A stretch of DNA of 64,000 bases from Biomphalaria glabrata (taxonomy: Eukaryota > Mollusca > Gastropoda > Planorbidae): NCBI RefSeq assembly GCF_947242115.1, contig NC_074720.1, positions 43,737,529 through 43,801,528 of the forward strand, given 5' to 3'. Positions 35,170 to 45,738 of this stretch are shown here, piece by piece (the stretch's first letter is position 1; the number at the start of each line of letters is the position of its first letter). The notes under the pieces are model-generated. The model was not told where the DNA came from. It saw only the letters and a program-made list of their open reading frames with translations, and ran no database searches. The translations under genes were made by a program, and so were the position numbers.

Positions 35170-35250
35170 TTAACTCTTTCTCTCCTAACCGACGATACAG
35201 ACCTTGATTCCATCAGAATGTGGTAAATAATTACGGAGAGATAGAGTTAA
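35170..35250. mobile_element. 81-bp TTAA-ended MITE, copy 2
   Basis: Starts TTAACTCTTTCTCTCCTAA and ends GAGATAGAGTTAA; same length as 1683-1763 and matching it in reverse orientation, including TATTTACCACATTCTG. It directly abuts the candidate solo LTR. Confidence 0.75.
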
Positions 35251-35364
35251 GAAGACGAAAGATCTCCTCATTATGTCATCAGGTACTCTCTGGGGTTTGT
35301 CAAAGTCAAAGAAGGATATAAAAAGCAAAGAAAAACAAATTTAGGTAACATGTTACAGTAAAAT

Positions 35365-35480
35365 ACTATACACAGACAGACAGAAATGCAGCAGACAGGC
35401 AGAGACAAACAGAGACAGACAGACAGATAGAGATAGCGATAGACCGACATAGACAGACAGACGGAGAGACAGACAACAAT
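35365..35480. repeat. GACA/GATA-rich microsatellite
   Basis: ACAGACAGACAG runs with GAGATAGCGATAG interruptions over about 115 bp. Confidence 0.9.
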
Positions 35481-35944
35481 ATCCATTTTATCCTATACCC
35501 AATTTCTTTTACGTTAAGTTTGCGTCTGTAATTAGAGCTACATTATTTCCAATACATTTTTTTTAAATACTATTTTTAGGTATTATAACCTTAAAGAGTT
35601 TTAAAATTTTAATAACATTTGCAAATACTAGATCAAAATCTAGTTAAAAGTTTACGAAATGCCGACAAAGCTTGTTAATCAGAGTTGCGTGATGCAACAA
35701 TGAAAAAGATGTTAAGATTCGGTTAAAACATATGTTAAGTGACTCCCTAGAAAACTTAAGGGGGGGGGGAATTTGTAAATATAATCCATAGAAGTCCTTC
35801 AAATTGAGAAAAACAAAGATGTTACGTTTCTCACTAGTTTCTCTCGTATTCGGAGGATGGTCTCGACCAATGTGTGACATATCCAATCATAAGCATATAA
35901 CAGTTAGGTCATTTTAAATCTATTTCGAATCCACTTGTTATATA

Positions 35945-36062
35945 ATACTGACGTTCCTTCTAGTTATGCATGTTAAACGATTATTTAAATTCTGCCAGGT
36001 CACTGGTTTTCCTGGCTGCCTCAGTCAACCCGTTCCATACTCCATGCTGTTAACATAGTGCA
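35945..36062 (-). mobile_element. CR1-like LINE 3' fragment
   Basis: ACGTTCCTTCTAGTTATGC, AAATTCTGCCAGGTCACTGG and CAACCCGTTCCATAC match the minus strand of the 23608-23840 copy. Very short. Confidence 0.6.
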
Positions 36063-36237
36063 TCTTTCGAATTTCAATACAATAGGTCTCTAGAGTTCAT
36101 CATTTTATTTTTTTCTAGAGTTCATCATTTTATTTTTTTTTCAAATCATTTTCATCACATCTCCTCTTAACCCGGGGGTTATTGGTTTTGACAGACAGCA
36201 TCATCAAATGTCCAATCTTGGCTTTCACATACAATGT

Positions 36238-36599
36238 CATTAATCACTAACCAATGTTAGTTATACCATAAACTATTGATAGTTATACCACTAACCAATG
36301 AAAGTTATACCACTAACCAATGATAGTTATAACACTAACCAATTATAGTTATAACACTAACCAATAATAGTTATAACACTAATCAATAATAAATATAACA
36401 CTAACCAATGATAGTTATACAACTAACCAAAGAATATCATACCACTAACCAATGATAGTTATACCACTAACCAATTATAGTCATACCACTAACCTATAAT
36501 AGTTATAACACTTATCAATGATAGTCACACCACTAACCAATAATACTCAAACCACTATCAAATGACAGCCAAATAAATAACCAATGGTAGTCATCCAAC
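36238..36599. repeat. 22-bp minisatellite, left part
   Basis: The unit ACCACTAACCAATGATAGTTAT recurs about 15 times with drift (AACACT, AATTATAG, GTCATACC). It is cut at 36599 by the large hAT element and resumes at 39366. Confidence 0.9.
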
Positions 36600-36823
36600 C
36601 AGGGGCGTAACTAGGGATTTGGGGGCCCGGGGGGATTGACCTCTTTGGGGGCCCCTTGCATTTTGACATTCGACATATGACATGAGATAATGTACGCAAA
36701 AATATATAAGCCCCAAATCAAATTGGTTCAGTATATCAGTAAACTTAACAAAAAGTAATCATCAAGACTCTTTTAATGAATAATACCGTTGTTTATTAGT
36801 TAAATAATGCACAAGTGACAAAT

Positions 36824-37560
36824 CTAAATTGATATCGCTTCACGTCGTGCATTCTGTGCAGCAAAGACATCTATAACATCAACTACATCGATACTTTCTA
36901 GTATTTGTGACTTCACTGACATTAAAACCATGATAAGCCTTTCTTGCGTCATTGTGCTCCTGAGATTCTTTTTGATGAGCTTGAGCTTTGAGAATGATCT
37001 CTCACATGACGTAATGGAAGTGGCCTGAGTTAGCGGTATTCGGAGGAGGTTGCAAAGTCTGAGCACACGTAATTCCCATATGAAGCCTTTCTATTGGTGA
37101 TTGTATTACTGTTTGTTGATGAAAAGTGCTTGTGCATCAATGACATCATTGAAAAAGTGATTTTTCATTTATTTCATCATACAAACAGGAAAAGTAGCAC
37201 AGTTTGTAACAAGCGTGTCTTCTAACAGGTGTCTTGGTTCAAGAAGAAACCCAAAGGTATCCATTTTCTTTCCAGCCTTTGGAATCTGCCCTTCATCTCC
37301 ATATGAAATCTGTCCAGCACTTCTGTCGCAACACGTTTGAATTGCAGTTGTATTGACAGTCCTACATTAGAACTCAACTTCCCATCAAGTCTTTTCTTTC
37401 ATATGGTTGTTTTGATTACAGGGAATCCATAGTATTCACTACCTTCTTTTGCTTTTTCGATGGATTGGGTTTTTGTCAGTTTCTCATCATTTTGCAGAAA
37501 GCATGAAAGGGTACTAATTTCTTTAGCAGATTCTCGTATATGCAGTCCAGACTTTTTTAG
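36824..37560 (-). pseudogene. hAT transposase pseudogene, C-terminal part
   Basis: The best segment (36824-37066) encodes LCNLLRIPLTQATSITSCER, SFSKLKLIKKNLRSTMTQER and LIMVLMSV, the hAT C-terminal dimerisation domain (the CERSFS-x-LK-x-IK-x-x-LR-x-x-M-x-x-ERL pattern). Upstream, KLSSNVGLSIQLQFKR and VLDRFHMEMKGRFQ fit the transposase body. Stops and frame breaks separate the pieces, and the DNA-binding N-terminus is not seen. Confidence 0.75.
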
Positions 37561-37599
37561 TTTCTTCCGAACTATATTAATTGGGCACAGGAGCTTTCA

Positions 37600-38890
37600 C
37601 CAGAATTCAAGATAGGCAAAAAATTCGTAATTTTCCACTGCATGAAGAAGATTATGTGCTAATATTATATGGCATTACGTCATTGTTGGTTGTTTATGTT
37701 TTATTCGAAAGCAAAAGGATTCAGAGTATACAAAAGTGGGAAAGATCCATATCTCGTTATGCTCGAGTATAGAAATACTCCTATAAGTGGACTGCCATAT
37801 TCACCATCACAACTGCTGACGAGTAGAAGACTCAGGGAATCCTTCCAACTGATCCCAAACTATTGAAACCATCGGTAGCTGAAAATGCGGAGACATTACT
37901 CAACGAACGACAGACGAAAAGCTAAGTGAAATACGATGCAAAAGCAAGACTACCTAAAGATTATTCTGTCGGAGAGTTCGTCTAGGTCAAACATGGCAGA
38001 AAGCAGTTGTCATTAAAAAAAATTCATCACCCAGATCTTACATCATAAAGACAAACAATGGAATAACATACAGAAGAAATCAACGCTTTTTAAATAAGAG
38101 TTTCGATGAAAACATCTCTGGGTACTATAATACCGATGAAGACAATGAACTGCAAAGTGTTGCTACAAACGAAACAGACAGTTATACACCAACGTCTAGA
38201 GAACTTGTTCAGTCAAAAAAACCAGAAGTGGACGAATTGTTAAAGTTCCTAGTAGACAGTGCCGGTCGCAGTGGGCGCCGCGCTTTCATAGGCCCCGCGC
38301 TAATTCCAAGTGTACATTATTAAATTAAACAATTATAACGTATAGGCCTATAAAATAACAGGGTTTTCGCGACCTCCTGATTTTTCAGGGCCTCCAGGAA
38401 ATCTCATGAAAAGGCAAAATATACGATAAAGTCCTGAACTTTTTTGAATTTATTCAAATCTCCTGAAGAATAGACGAAATTGACGTTTTGGGGTGCCAAT
38501 AATTAAAAAGTGGCACTGCGAGCTTTCATTTGATTAAAAATTTATTGCAAAGACGAAAGTATGCCTATTTTCTAATTCAAAAAATAATAATTTTGACATT
38601 ATGCTTATCCCTACCCAGACTAGGCCCGCGCGATCCGTTTCGCATAGGGCCCCGCAAATGCTAGGGCGGCCCTGCTAGTAGATATCACTATTAAGAACTT
38701 TAAAAGGAAGGGTGTGATAATAACTTCAATAGGAAGGATGTATTAATATTATATGATATTACGTCATTATTTTTTGTTTATGTTTTGTGCGAAAGCAGGA
38801 TTAGATATTAGATGTAAATAAAAAGAGAGAGTTTCCATTGGATTGAGGAAAGATGAATAAAGGGGTAATAACTCGAGTGTGAACTTTAAT
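37600..38890 (+). mobile_element. Ty3/Gypsy fossil inside the hAT element
   Basis: The plus strand has remains of the integrase region (YRNTPISGLPYSPSQLL) and the post-integrase tail, then a purine-rich tract and sequence that looks like the start of a 3' LTR near 38730. An LTR-like phrase (TATTATATGGCATTACG) also occurs at about 37660. The fossil is heavily broken, with most of the element missing, and is interrupted by a MITE. It is probably old. Confidence 0.6.
38257..38674. mobile_element. hAT-type MITE, family 4, copy 2
   Basis: Ends CAGTGCCGGTCGCAGTGG and GGGCGGCCCTG with a perfect 8-bp duplication CTAGTAGA at 38249-38256 and 38675-38682. 418 bp. It matches 34265-34673 in reverse orientation (GCGGGGCCCTATGCGAAAC shared). 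It lies inside the Gypsy fossil. Confidence 0.9.
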
Positions 38891-39365
38891 TCTGAAATTA
38901 TAGACGCCAAACCCGAATAATGGACAATTTTAGCATTGTTAAGAATAACTTTTATTTATACTCGATTCTGTAAATTTTGCTTCAAGGTTAATTAGTGTAG
39001 CCATATAATACTCGCCATTTAGATCTATTATTAGTAAAGGTAACAAGATACCTGGAATTCGCTGTATATCATGCAGTTTTATTCGTGGCAACAAAGTTTA
39101 AATTGGAAGAAGCATTCCATTTTTAAAAACTGATCTCTGCGGCAAAAATATCTTTAAAATATCTAGGTTTAGTCTTTGTGATAAATTTAATCCATAAATG
39201 TTGATTAAAAAAAGACACCCGTTGACACTATTTATCAATCAAATATATTAATTTATGTATTTACAAATAAATTTCGGACACCCATTTGGGGGCCCCCCCT
39301 AGGTGGGGGCCCGGGGGGATTTTAAAATTCTCCCCCCCATCCCCCCCCCCTTAGTTACGCCACTG

Positions 39366-39476
39366 CATCCAACTAAGATATGATAGACATATAACTAGCT
39401 AATGATATACCACTTACCAATGATAGTCAAACCACTAAGAATAATAGCCATATCACTAACCAAAGACAGCAAATTT
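39366..39476. repeat. 22-bp minisatellite, right part
   Basis: AACCACTAAGAATAATAGCC and ACCACTTACCAATGATAGTC continue the array broken at 36599. It ends at the edge of the macrosatellite. Confidence 0.8.
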
Positions 39477-39757
39477 TATTTATAAAACCAACAATTGAAA
39501 ATGATTAAAACTAGTATGTATTTATAAACAACCAAATATAAGTTTTTTACGTTCGTTATATAATTTTAAGCACCTAATGTCCAGTATTTTGACAGACTCA
39601 ATGACTTAAAGAGTAAACAGTCAAACGTTGGGCTTCCAACCCAAATATCTTGGTTTTAAATCTCGATGAAGACAGATATTTTACAAATTCGTAATTTTCG
39701 CTAAGTCCATCCAACCCAAATAGGTACAATAATTTTAAAAAAAAAAAAGCTTTCGAT
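39477..39757. repeat. Diverged left edge of the macrosatellite
   Basis: It aligns with 42731-43011 and equivalents but at visibly lower identity (roughly 80% by eye), with small indels. Identity jumps to near 100% at about 39758. It contains the 5' part of an old SINE I in plus orientation (CTTCCAACCC, GTTTTAAATCTCGATGAAG). Confidence 0.8.
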
Positions 39758-39845
39758 CTGGTGCTGGCAACATTGTTCGTTAACGAAGCAGATGATCAGA
39801 TCATTTTCTACTCTATAGATCGCAAATTCTAAAAGGAAATCCAAC
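39606..39845 (+). mobile_element. Old SINE I embedded in the macrosatellite unit
   Basis: GGGCTTCCAACCC, AATCTCGATGAAGACAG, AAGTCCATCCAACCC, GGTGCTGGCAACATTG, TTCGTTAACGAAGCAGATGA and CTATAGATCGCAAATTCTAA follow the family I order. All units and 909-bp repeats carry it (e.g. 42855-43090), so it was captured before amplification. The recurring 90-residue minus-strand frame over it is antisense noise. Confidence 0.7.
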
Positions 39846-40122
39846 TACTTAAATTAATAACCAAACAAAACAAGTCTTGTGTACTTTCGAAGGACTGTAG
39901 AAGAGCCACTAGTCTTAACTTTTTACAAACATGGAATGTGATTGATTATTTGAATACAAAACAACAACTGAATATTTATAAGAGTATACTTTTAAAAAAA
40001 ACAAGTTGAAGGGCCAATCATACTTGAAATATTCAATTTTCAGTACGTTCAAAATACAATATCTCAGATACACTAGTATTTATTACGATCTAACTTCTTG
40101 TTCCACAAAGAGATATATATAT

Positions 40123-40572
40123 AGTTCGTCCATCGTGGTTCGATGATGACCACTTTGTCATCCAGGGGGCTGAGGGCTTTGCACTGGGGTTTTATGCCTC
40201 CTCATGTGGCTGGTGAGACCTATGTGAGCCCAGGATGTTCAGCGGCACACTTGGCGGGTTATTCCAGCTGGAGCTAGTGTCGTTTGCCTTGCTTTTCTTC
40301 TCTGGCGTTTTTCTTCTGCCAGAGTTGTTCTTTTCTTTTTCTCAGCAACCTGTGAGCCAGTTTTCACAGCGCGACGCCATGATGCTCTGTCATGTGCCTC
40401 TGTCTACCAGGTGGCTGGGTCTATGCTAAACGCCTTCACAGAAGCTTTAAGGGTGTCCCTGAAGCGCTTTCTTTGACCACCTAGCGAGCGCTTTCCTTTG
40501 CTTAGTTGGCCATACAAGAGTCGTTTAGGGATGCGGTGGTCTTCCATTCTGCAGAGATAACGAAGGACAAAC
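40123..40572 (-). mobile_element. LINE 3' end embedded in the macrosatellite unit
   Basis: The minus strand reads VLRYLCRMEDHRIPKRLLYG, QLSKGKRSLGGQRKRFRDTL, KASVKAFSIDPATW, then DRASWRRAVKTGS and IGLTSHMRRH, the C-terminal region of a widespread LINE ending in a C2H2-like finger, with stops. A TATATA tail follows. Equivalent copies: 46103-46552, 49358-49807, 52611-53060, 55865-56314, 59118-59567, 62371-62820. Confidence 0.75.
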
Positions 40573-41495
40573 ATACTTACTCTTTCTCAAACACATAAAA
40601 AGAAAATTTAGAAAATAAGTTTACATCACGTGCAGACTTATCACATTCATAACCTCAAAGTACATAAAAAATGGATACAACTCATACCAAAGTTACAACA
40701 AATAAACAATTCATTTAATTATCCCATACATAACCCTGACATGACCATGCCTCATATATAAACTTTGAACAACGTTCAACGTCTGTTTAAACAATGAAGA
40801 AAATAAGTTTGAATGTATGGGTGTGTGTGTTTGTATAAGTAATAACTATTAAAAATGTGCATGTGTATGTATTTAATACATCATTTATTTGCTTTAAAAT
40901 TATAATTACTAAAAATTAGCTATAAATTATTTATTAATTTTTTTTCAACAAGAGAGACAATTAGGACTGGAAGATGCAAGGTGGTAATTTCTTTTGGTTA
41001 CATCCCTTTGAGCAAATTAATAAATTTTCAAGACAACCCAAACAGGAGAGGATTTCATGAAAATGGACCAAATGGACTACTAAATTGTTAAAAAAAAATA
41101 AAACAGAAACAGAAAATGAAAAAACAACAACACTATTACAATAAATAATAATAAAAATAAATTTAATCTTAAAAATGAGTTATATGCCAAAATGAAATAT
41201 TTTTTAAGCTCTTCATACACATACTTACTTTGAGCTCTGTACTTTAATAGAAACCAAATGGCTTCAATATATGTACATTTTTATAAATCTAGCATACCCC
41301 AGAGGGCTTCATTGGATATAGGATGGAGGTCCTTTGTCTTAGGTTCTTAAGGAAAAAATTATTGCAAAAATAATTTAAATAAAAATGAATGCTAATAACT
41401 TATAAGTCTTATAAAAAAATATTTAAAATATAGTTTGGCAATACTTATTTTTAGGAACACTTTCAAAAAAATTTGGTGAATGTTTTTTTCACCGA

Positions 41496-41640
41496 TATCT
41501 GGACATTTGCTGTCATCATTTTATGGACCTTTGCTGTCACCTTTTTCTGGACCTTTGCTGTCATCATTTTTTGGACCTCTGCTGTCATCATTTTCTGAAC
41601 CCCTTGCTGTCACCATTTTATGGATCATCGCTGCAGCCTA
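41496..41640. repeat. 24-bp minisatellite inside the unit
   Basis: CTGTCATCATTTTATGGACC and CTGTCACCTTTTTCTGGACC type units repeat about six times. The same block starts at about 47477, 50731, 53985, 57240, 60493 and 63744. A one-base length change in U4 shifts any reading frame, which argues against coding. Confidence 0.9.
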
Positions 41641-42142
41641 CTCTGCGATCATACTGAAAATCCTGGAAAATGACTTTGATAAAAAAAAATTATTTTTTTT
41701 TATAAAATTTTCCTTGTGTTATTATTAATTTAGAATGATGTTTTGTGTGTTTTCTTTGAAAAAAAAATTAAAAAAAAAAAAAAGAAGCCCAATAAAGAGG
41801 CCAAGAGCCGAAAAAAGAGGCAACGCCCAAAAAAAAAGGCAAAGAAAAGAGGCAAAAGCCCAAGGATTCCTAGGATGTACTAAGCTAGACAACTGAAGTC
41901 AAAAGCTAAAAAGCTGAGGTTTTCTTAAAAAAAAAAAAGAAAACAAAAAAAGTTCTAGATATCTGTTCACTTTCAGACATATTTAACAGGACGTCATAAA
42001 ATTTTTTGAAAATGTATATGAACAATAAAAAACAATACATCGGACTAACTATTGTTTTTTTTCTAAGAATATATATATATATATCTAGACAACATTATCA
42101 TTATTTACTTACGATATCGTTGTACAGATTTTTCTTTTTGAC

Positions 42143-42241
42143 AAAAAAAATTTGTATATATTTATGCTTACAGAGAGATTTGAACCTCGTACCTTTGGCT
42201 CCAAAAGCCACCATTTAACGTACAAAGCCACACGTCCTATA
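42143..42241 (-). ncRNA. Pol III-like tRNA-derived segment in each unit
   Basis: The minus strand has an A-box-like GTGGCTTTGTACG, a short hairpin TGGCTTTTGGAGCCA in the anticodon-arm position, a B-box-like GAGGTTCAAATCTC and a T8 run about 30 nt later. The acceptor stem does not pair, so it is not a working tRNA; it is a decayed tRNA or SINE head. Equivalent segments begin at T-runs near 48122, 51378, 54632, 57884 and 61138. Transcription is unproven. Confidence 0.35.
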
Positions 42242-43011
42242 TGAAAGATTTAAAATATTCCTATATATAAATTACTTTCAAAAAAATTTTCTTTTTGAAT
42301 AATAAATCTTAATCTTCTTTTTCGGCTATACTTCATAAACATTTTTTTTTAAATCTGTAACTTTAAATAACTAAAACGTTATAGATTATCCTAAAAGAAT
42401 AAGCATAAACAAAAAAAAAAGGTTTTATGTGTCATATTTTCTTACGGTTGACCTTTAAAATTGTTAGTCTAGTAATATTTATACATATTAAAAATAGATA
42501 AACCTTTTTTCCAACAGTTATCTACCTTTGAAGGTTGACCTTTCCGTACATTATTTTCGTAACAGAATGACATAGAGAACTCTATTGGCATTTTCTAATG
42601 AAAATTTTTGCATTTTTTATAATAAAAAAATATTTGTTTTAGTTTTAGAATTAAATAGGCACAATAATTAGATAAATATTTTACAATTCTATATTATAAA
42701 AAATCTAAAATATCCATTATCTTCTATTTATTTTTGAAACCTACAATTAAAAGTTATTAAAACTTGTACGTTTTTATAAACAACCAAATATACGTTTTAT
42801 ACCTTCTTTATATATCTTGAAGCATCTAATGCCCATTATTTTCCAACATATTACGACATAAAGAGTAACCAGTCAACCGTTTGGCTTCCGACACTGAAAT
42901 CTTGGTTTGATATCTCGACAAAGATATTACAATTTCATAATTGTCCTTAGCTATTCTAAGTCCATCCAAACCCAGTATTGTAACGTAATTTGGGGAAAAA
43001 AGACTTTCAGA

Positions 43012-45738
43012 CTGGTGCTGGCAACATTGTTCGTTAACGAAGCAGATGATCAGATCATTTTCTACTCTATAGATCGCAAATTCTAAAAGGAAATCCAACT
43101 ACTTAAATTAATAACCAAACAAAACAAGTCTTGTGTACTTTCGAAGGACTGTAGAAGAGCCACTAGTCTTAACTTTTTACAAACATGGAATGTGATTGAT
43201 TATTTGAATACAAAACAACAACTGAATATTTATAAGAGTATACTTTCAAAAAAACAAGTTGAAGGGCCAATCATACTTGAAATATTCAATTTTCAGTACG
43301 TTCAAAAAAACAAAAAAACAAAAAAAAAAGGTTTTATGTGTCATATTTTCTTACGGTTGACCTTTAAAATTGTTAGTCTAGTAATATTTATACATATTAA
43401 AAATAGATAAACCTTTTTTCCAACAGTTATCTACCTTTGAAGGTTGACCTTTCCGTACATTATTTTCGTAACAGAATGACATAGAGAACTCTATTGACAT
43501 TTTCTAATGAAAATTTTTGCATTTTTTATAATAAAAAAATATTTGTTTTAGTTTTAGAATTAAATAGGCACAATAATTAGATAAATATTTTACAATTCTA
43601 TATTATAAAAAATCTAAAATATCCATTATCTTCTATTTATTTTTGAAACCTACAATTAAAAGTTATTAAAACTTGTACGTTTTTATAAACAACCAAATAT
43701 ACGTTTTATACCTTCTTTATATATCTTGAAGCATCTAATGCCCATTATTTTCCAACATATTACGACATAAAGAGTAACCAGTCAACCGTTTGGCTTCCGA
43801 CACTGAAATCTTGGTTTGATATCTCGACAAAGATATTACAATTTCATAATTGTCCTTAGCTATTCTAAGTCCATCCAAACCCAGTATTGTAACGTAATTT
43901 GGGGAAAAAAGACTTTCAGACTGGTGCTGGCAACATTGTTCGTTAACGAAGCAGATGATCAGATCATTTTCTACTCTATAGATCGCAAATTCTAAAAGGA
44001 AATCCAACTACTTAAATTAATAACCAAACAAAACAAGTCTTGTGTACTTTCGAAGGACTGTAGAAGAGCCACTAGTCTTAACTTTTTACAAACATGGAAT
44101 GTGATTGATTATTTGAATACAAAACAACAACTGAATATTTATAAGAGTATACTTTCAAAAAAACAAGTTGAAGGGCCAATCATACTTGAAATATTCAATT
44201 TTCAGTACGTTCAAAAAAACAAAAAAACAAAAAAAAAAGGTTTTATGTGTCATATTTTCTTACGGTTGACCTTTAAAATTGTTAGTCTAGTAATATTTAT
44301 ACATATTAAAAATAGATAAACCTTTTTTCCAACAGTTATCTACCTTTGAAGGTTGACCTTTCCGTACATTATTTTCGTAACAGAATGACATAGAGAACTC
44401 TATTGACATTTTCTAATGAAAATTTTTGCATTTTTTATAATAAAAAAATATTTGTTTTAGTTTTAGAATTAAATAGGCACAATAATTAGATAAATATTTT
44501 ACAATTCTATATTATAAAAAATCTAAAATATCCATTATCTTCTATTTATTTTTGAAACCTACAATTAAAAGTTATTAAAACTTGTACGTTTTTATAAACA
44601 ACCAAATATACGTTTTATACCTTCTTTATATATCTTGAAGCATCTAATGCCCATTATTTTCCAACATATTACGACATAAAGAGTAACCAGTCAACCGTTT
44701 GGCTTCCGACACTGAAATCTTGGTTTGATATCTCGACAAAGATATTACAATTTCATAATTGTCCTTAGCTATTCTAAGTCCATCCAAACCCAGTATTGTA
44801 ACGTAATTTGGGGAAAAAAGACTTTCAGACTGGTGCTGGCAACATTGTTCGTTAACGAAGCAGATGATCAGATCATTTTCTACTCTATAGATCGCAAATT
44901 CTAAAAGGAAATCCAACTACTTAAATTAATAACCAAACAAAACAAGTCTTGTGTACTTTCGAAGGACTGTAGAAGAGCCACTAGTCTTAACTTTTTACAA
45001 ACATGGAATGTGATTGATTATTTGAATACAAAACAACAACTGAATATTTATAAGAGTATACTTTCAAAAAAACAAGTTGAAGGGCCAATCATACTTGAAA
45101 TATTCAATTTTCAGTACGTTCAAAAAAACAAAAAAACAAAAAAAAAAGGTTTTATGTGTCATATTTTCTTACGGTTGACCTTTAAAATTGTTAGTCTAGT
45201 AATATTTATACATATTAAAAATAGATAAACCTTTTTTCCAACAGTTATCTACCTTTGAAGGTTGACCTTTCCGTACATTATTTTCGTAACAGAATGACAT
45301 AGAGAACTCTATTGACATTTTCTAATGAAAATTTTTGCATTTTTTATAATAAAAAAATATTTGTTTTAGTTTTAGAATTAAATAGGCACAATAATTAGAT
45401 AAATATTTTACAATTCTATATTATAAAAAATCTAAAATATCCATTATCTTCTATTTATTTTTGAAACCTACAATTAAAAGTTATTAAAACTTGTACGTTT
45501 TTATAAACAACCAAATATACGTTTTATACCTTCTTTATATATCTTGAAGCATCTAATGCCCATTATTTTCCAACATATTACGACATAAAGAGTAACCAGT
45601 CAACCGTTTGGCTTCCGACACTGAAATCTTGGTTTGATATCTCGACAAAGATATTACAATTTCATAATTGTCCTTAGCTATTCTAAGTCCATCCAAACCC
45701 AGTATTGTAACGTAATTTGGGGAAAAAAGACTTTCAGA
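43012..45738. repeat. Three extra 909-bp sub-repeats
   Basis: Repeats start at 43012, 43921 and 44830. Each joins TTTTCAGTACGTTCAAAA directly to the A-rich AACAAAAAAAAAAGGTTTTA that elsewhere lies 2.3 kb further on, so each lacks the LINE, minisatellite and Pol III-like parts. The three copies look identical by eye. Total length 2727 bp equals the excess of U1-to-U2 spacing (5980 minus 3253). Confidence 0.95.

Larger units (their letters stand above)
36600..39365. mobile_element. 2.77-kb hAT element with transposase remains
   Basis: Ends CAGGGGCGTAACTAGGG and TTAGTTACGCCACTG with a perfect 8-bp duplication CATCCAAC at 36592-36599 and 39366-39373. The minus strand carries transposase remains, and the interior holds a Gypsy fossil (about 37600-38890) which itself holds a MITE. 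Sub-terminal G/C runs (GGGGGCCCGGGGGG) mirror each other. It interrupts a 22-bp minisatellite. Confidence 0.9.
39758..43011. repeat. Macrosatellite unit U1
   Basis: Full unit of 3254 bp. The SINE II- or LINE-free 3' part is identical in layout to the other units. It differs from U2-U7 in CTTTTCTTTTTCTC at 40330 (TTTTTTTT in most later units) and CTCTATTGGCATT at 42581. Confidence 0.95.

Noticed and set aside
42143-42241. Functional tRNA gene
   Set aside because: The T stem and acceptor stem do not pair well and the A box is imperfect; kept only as a Pol III-like segment.
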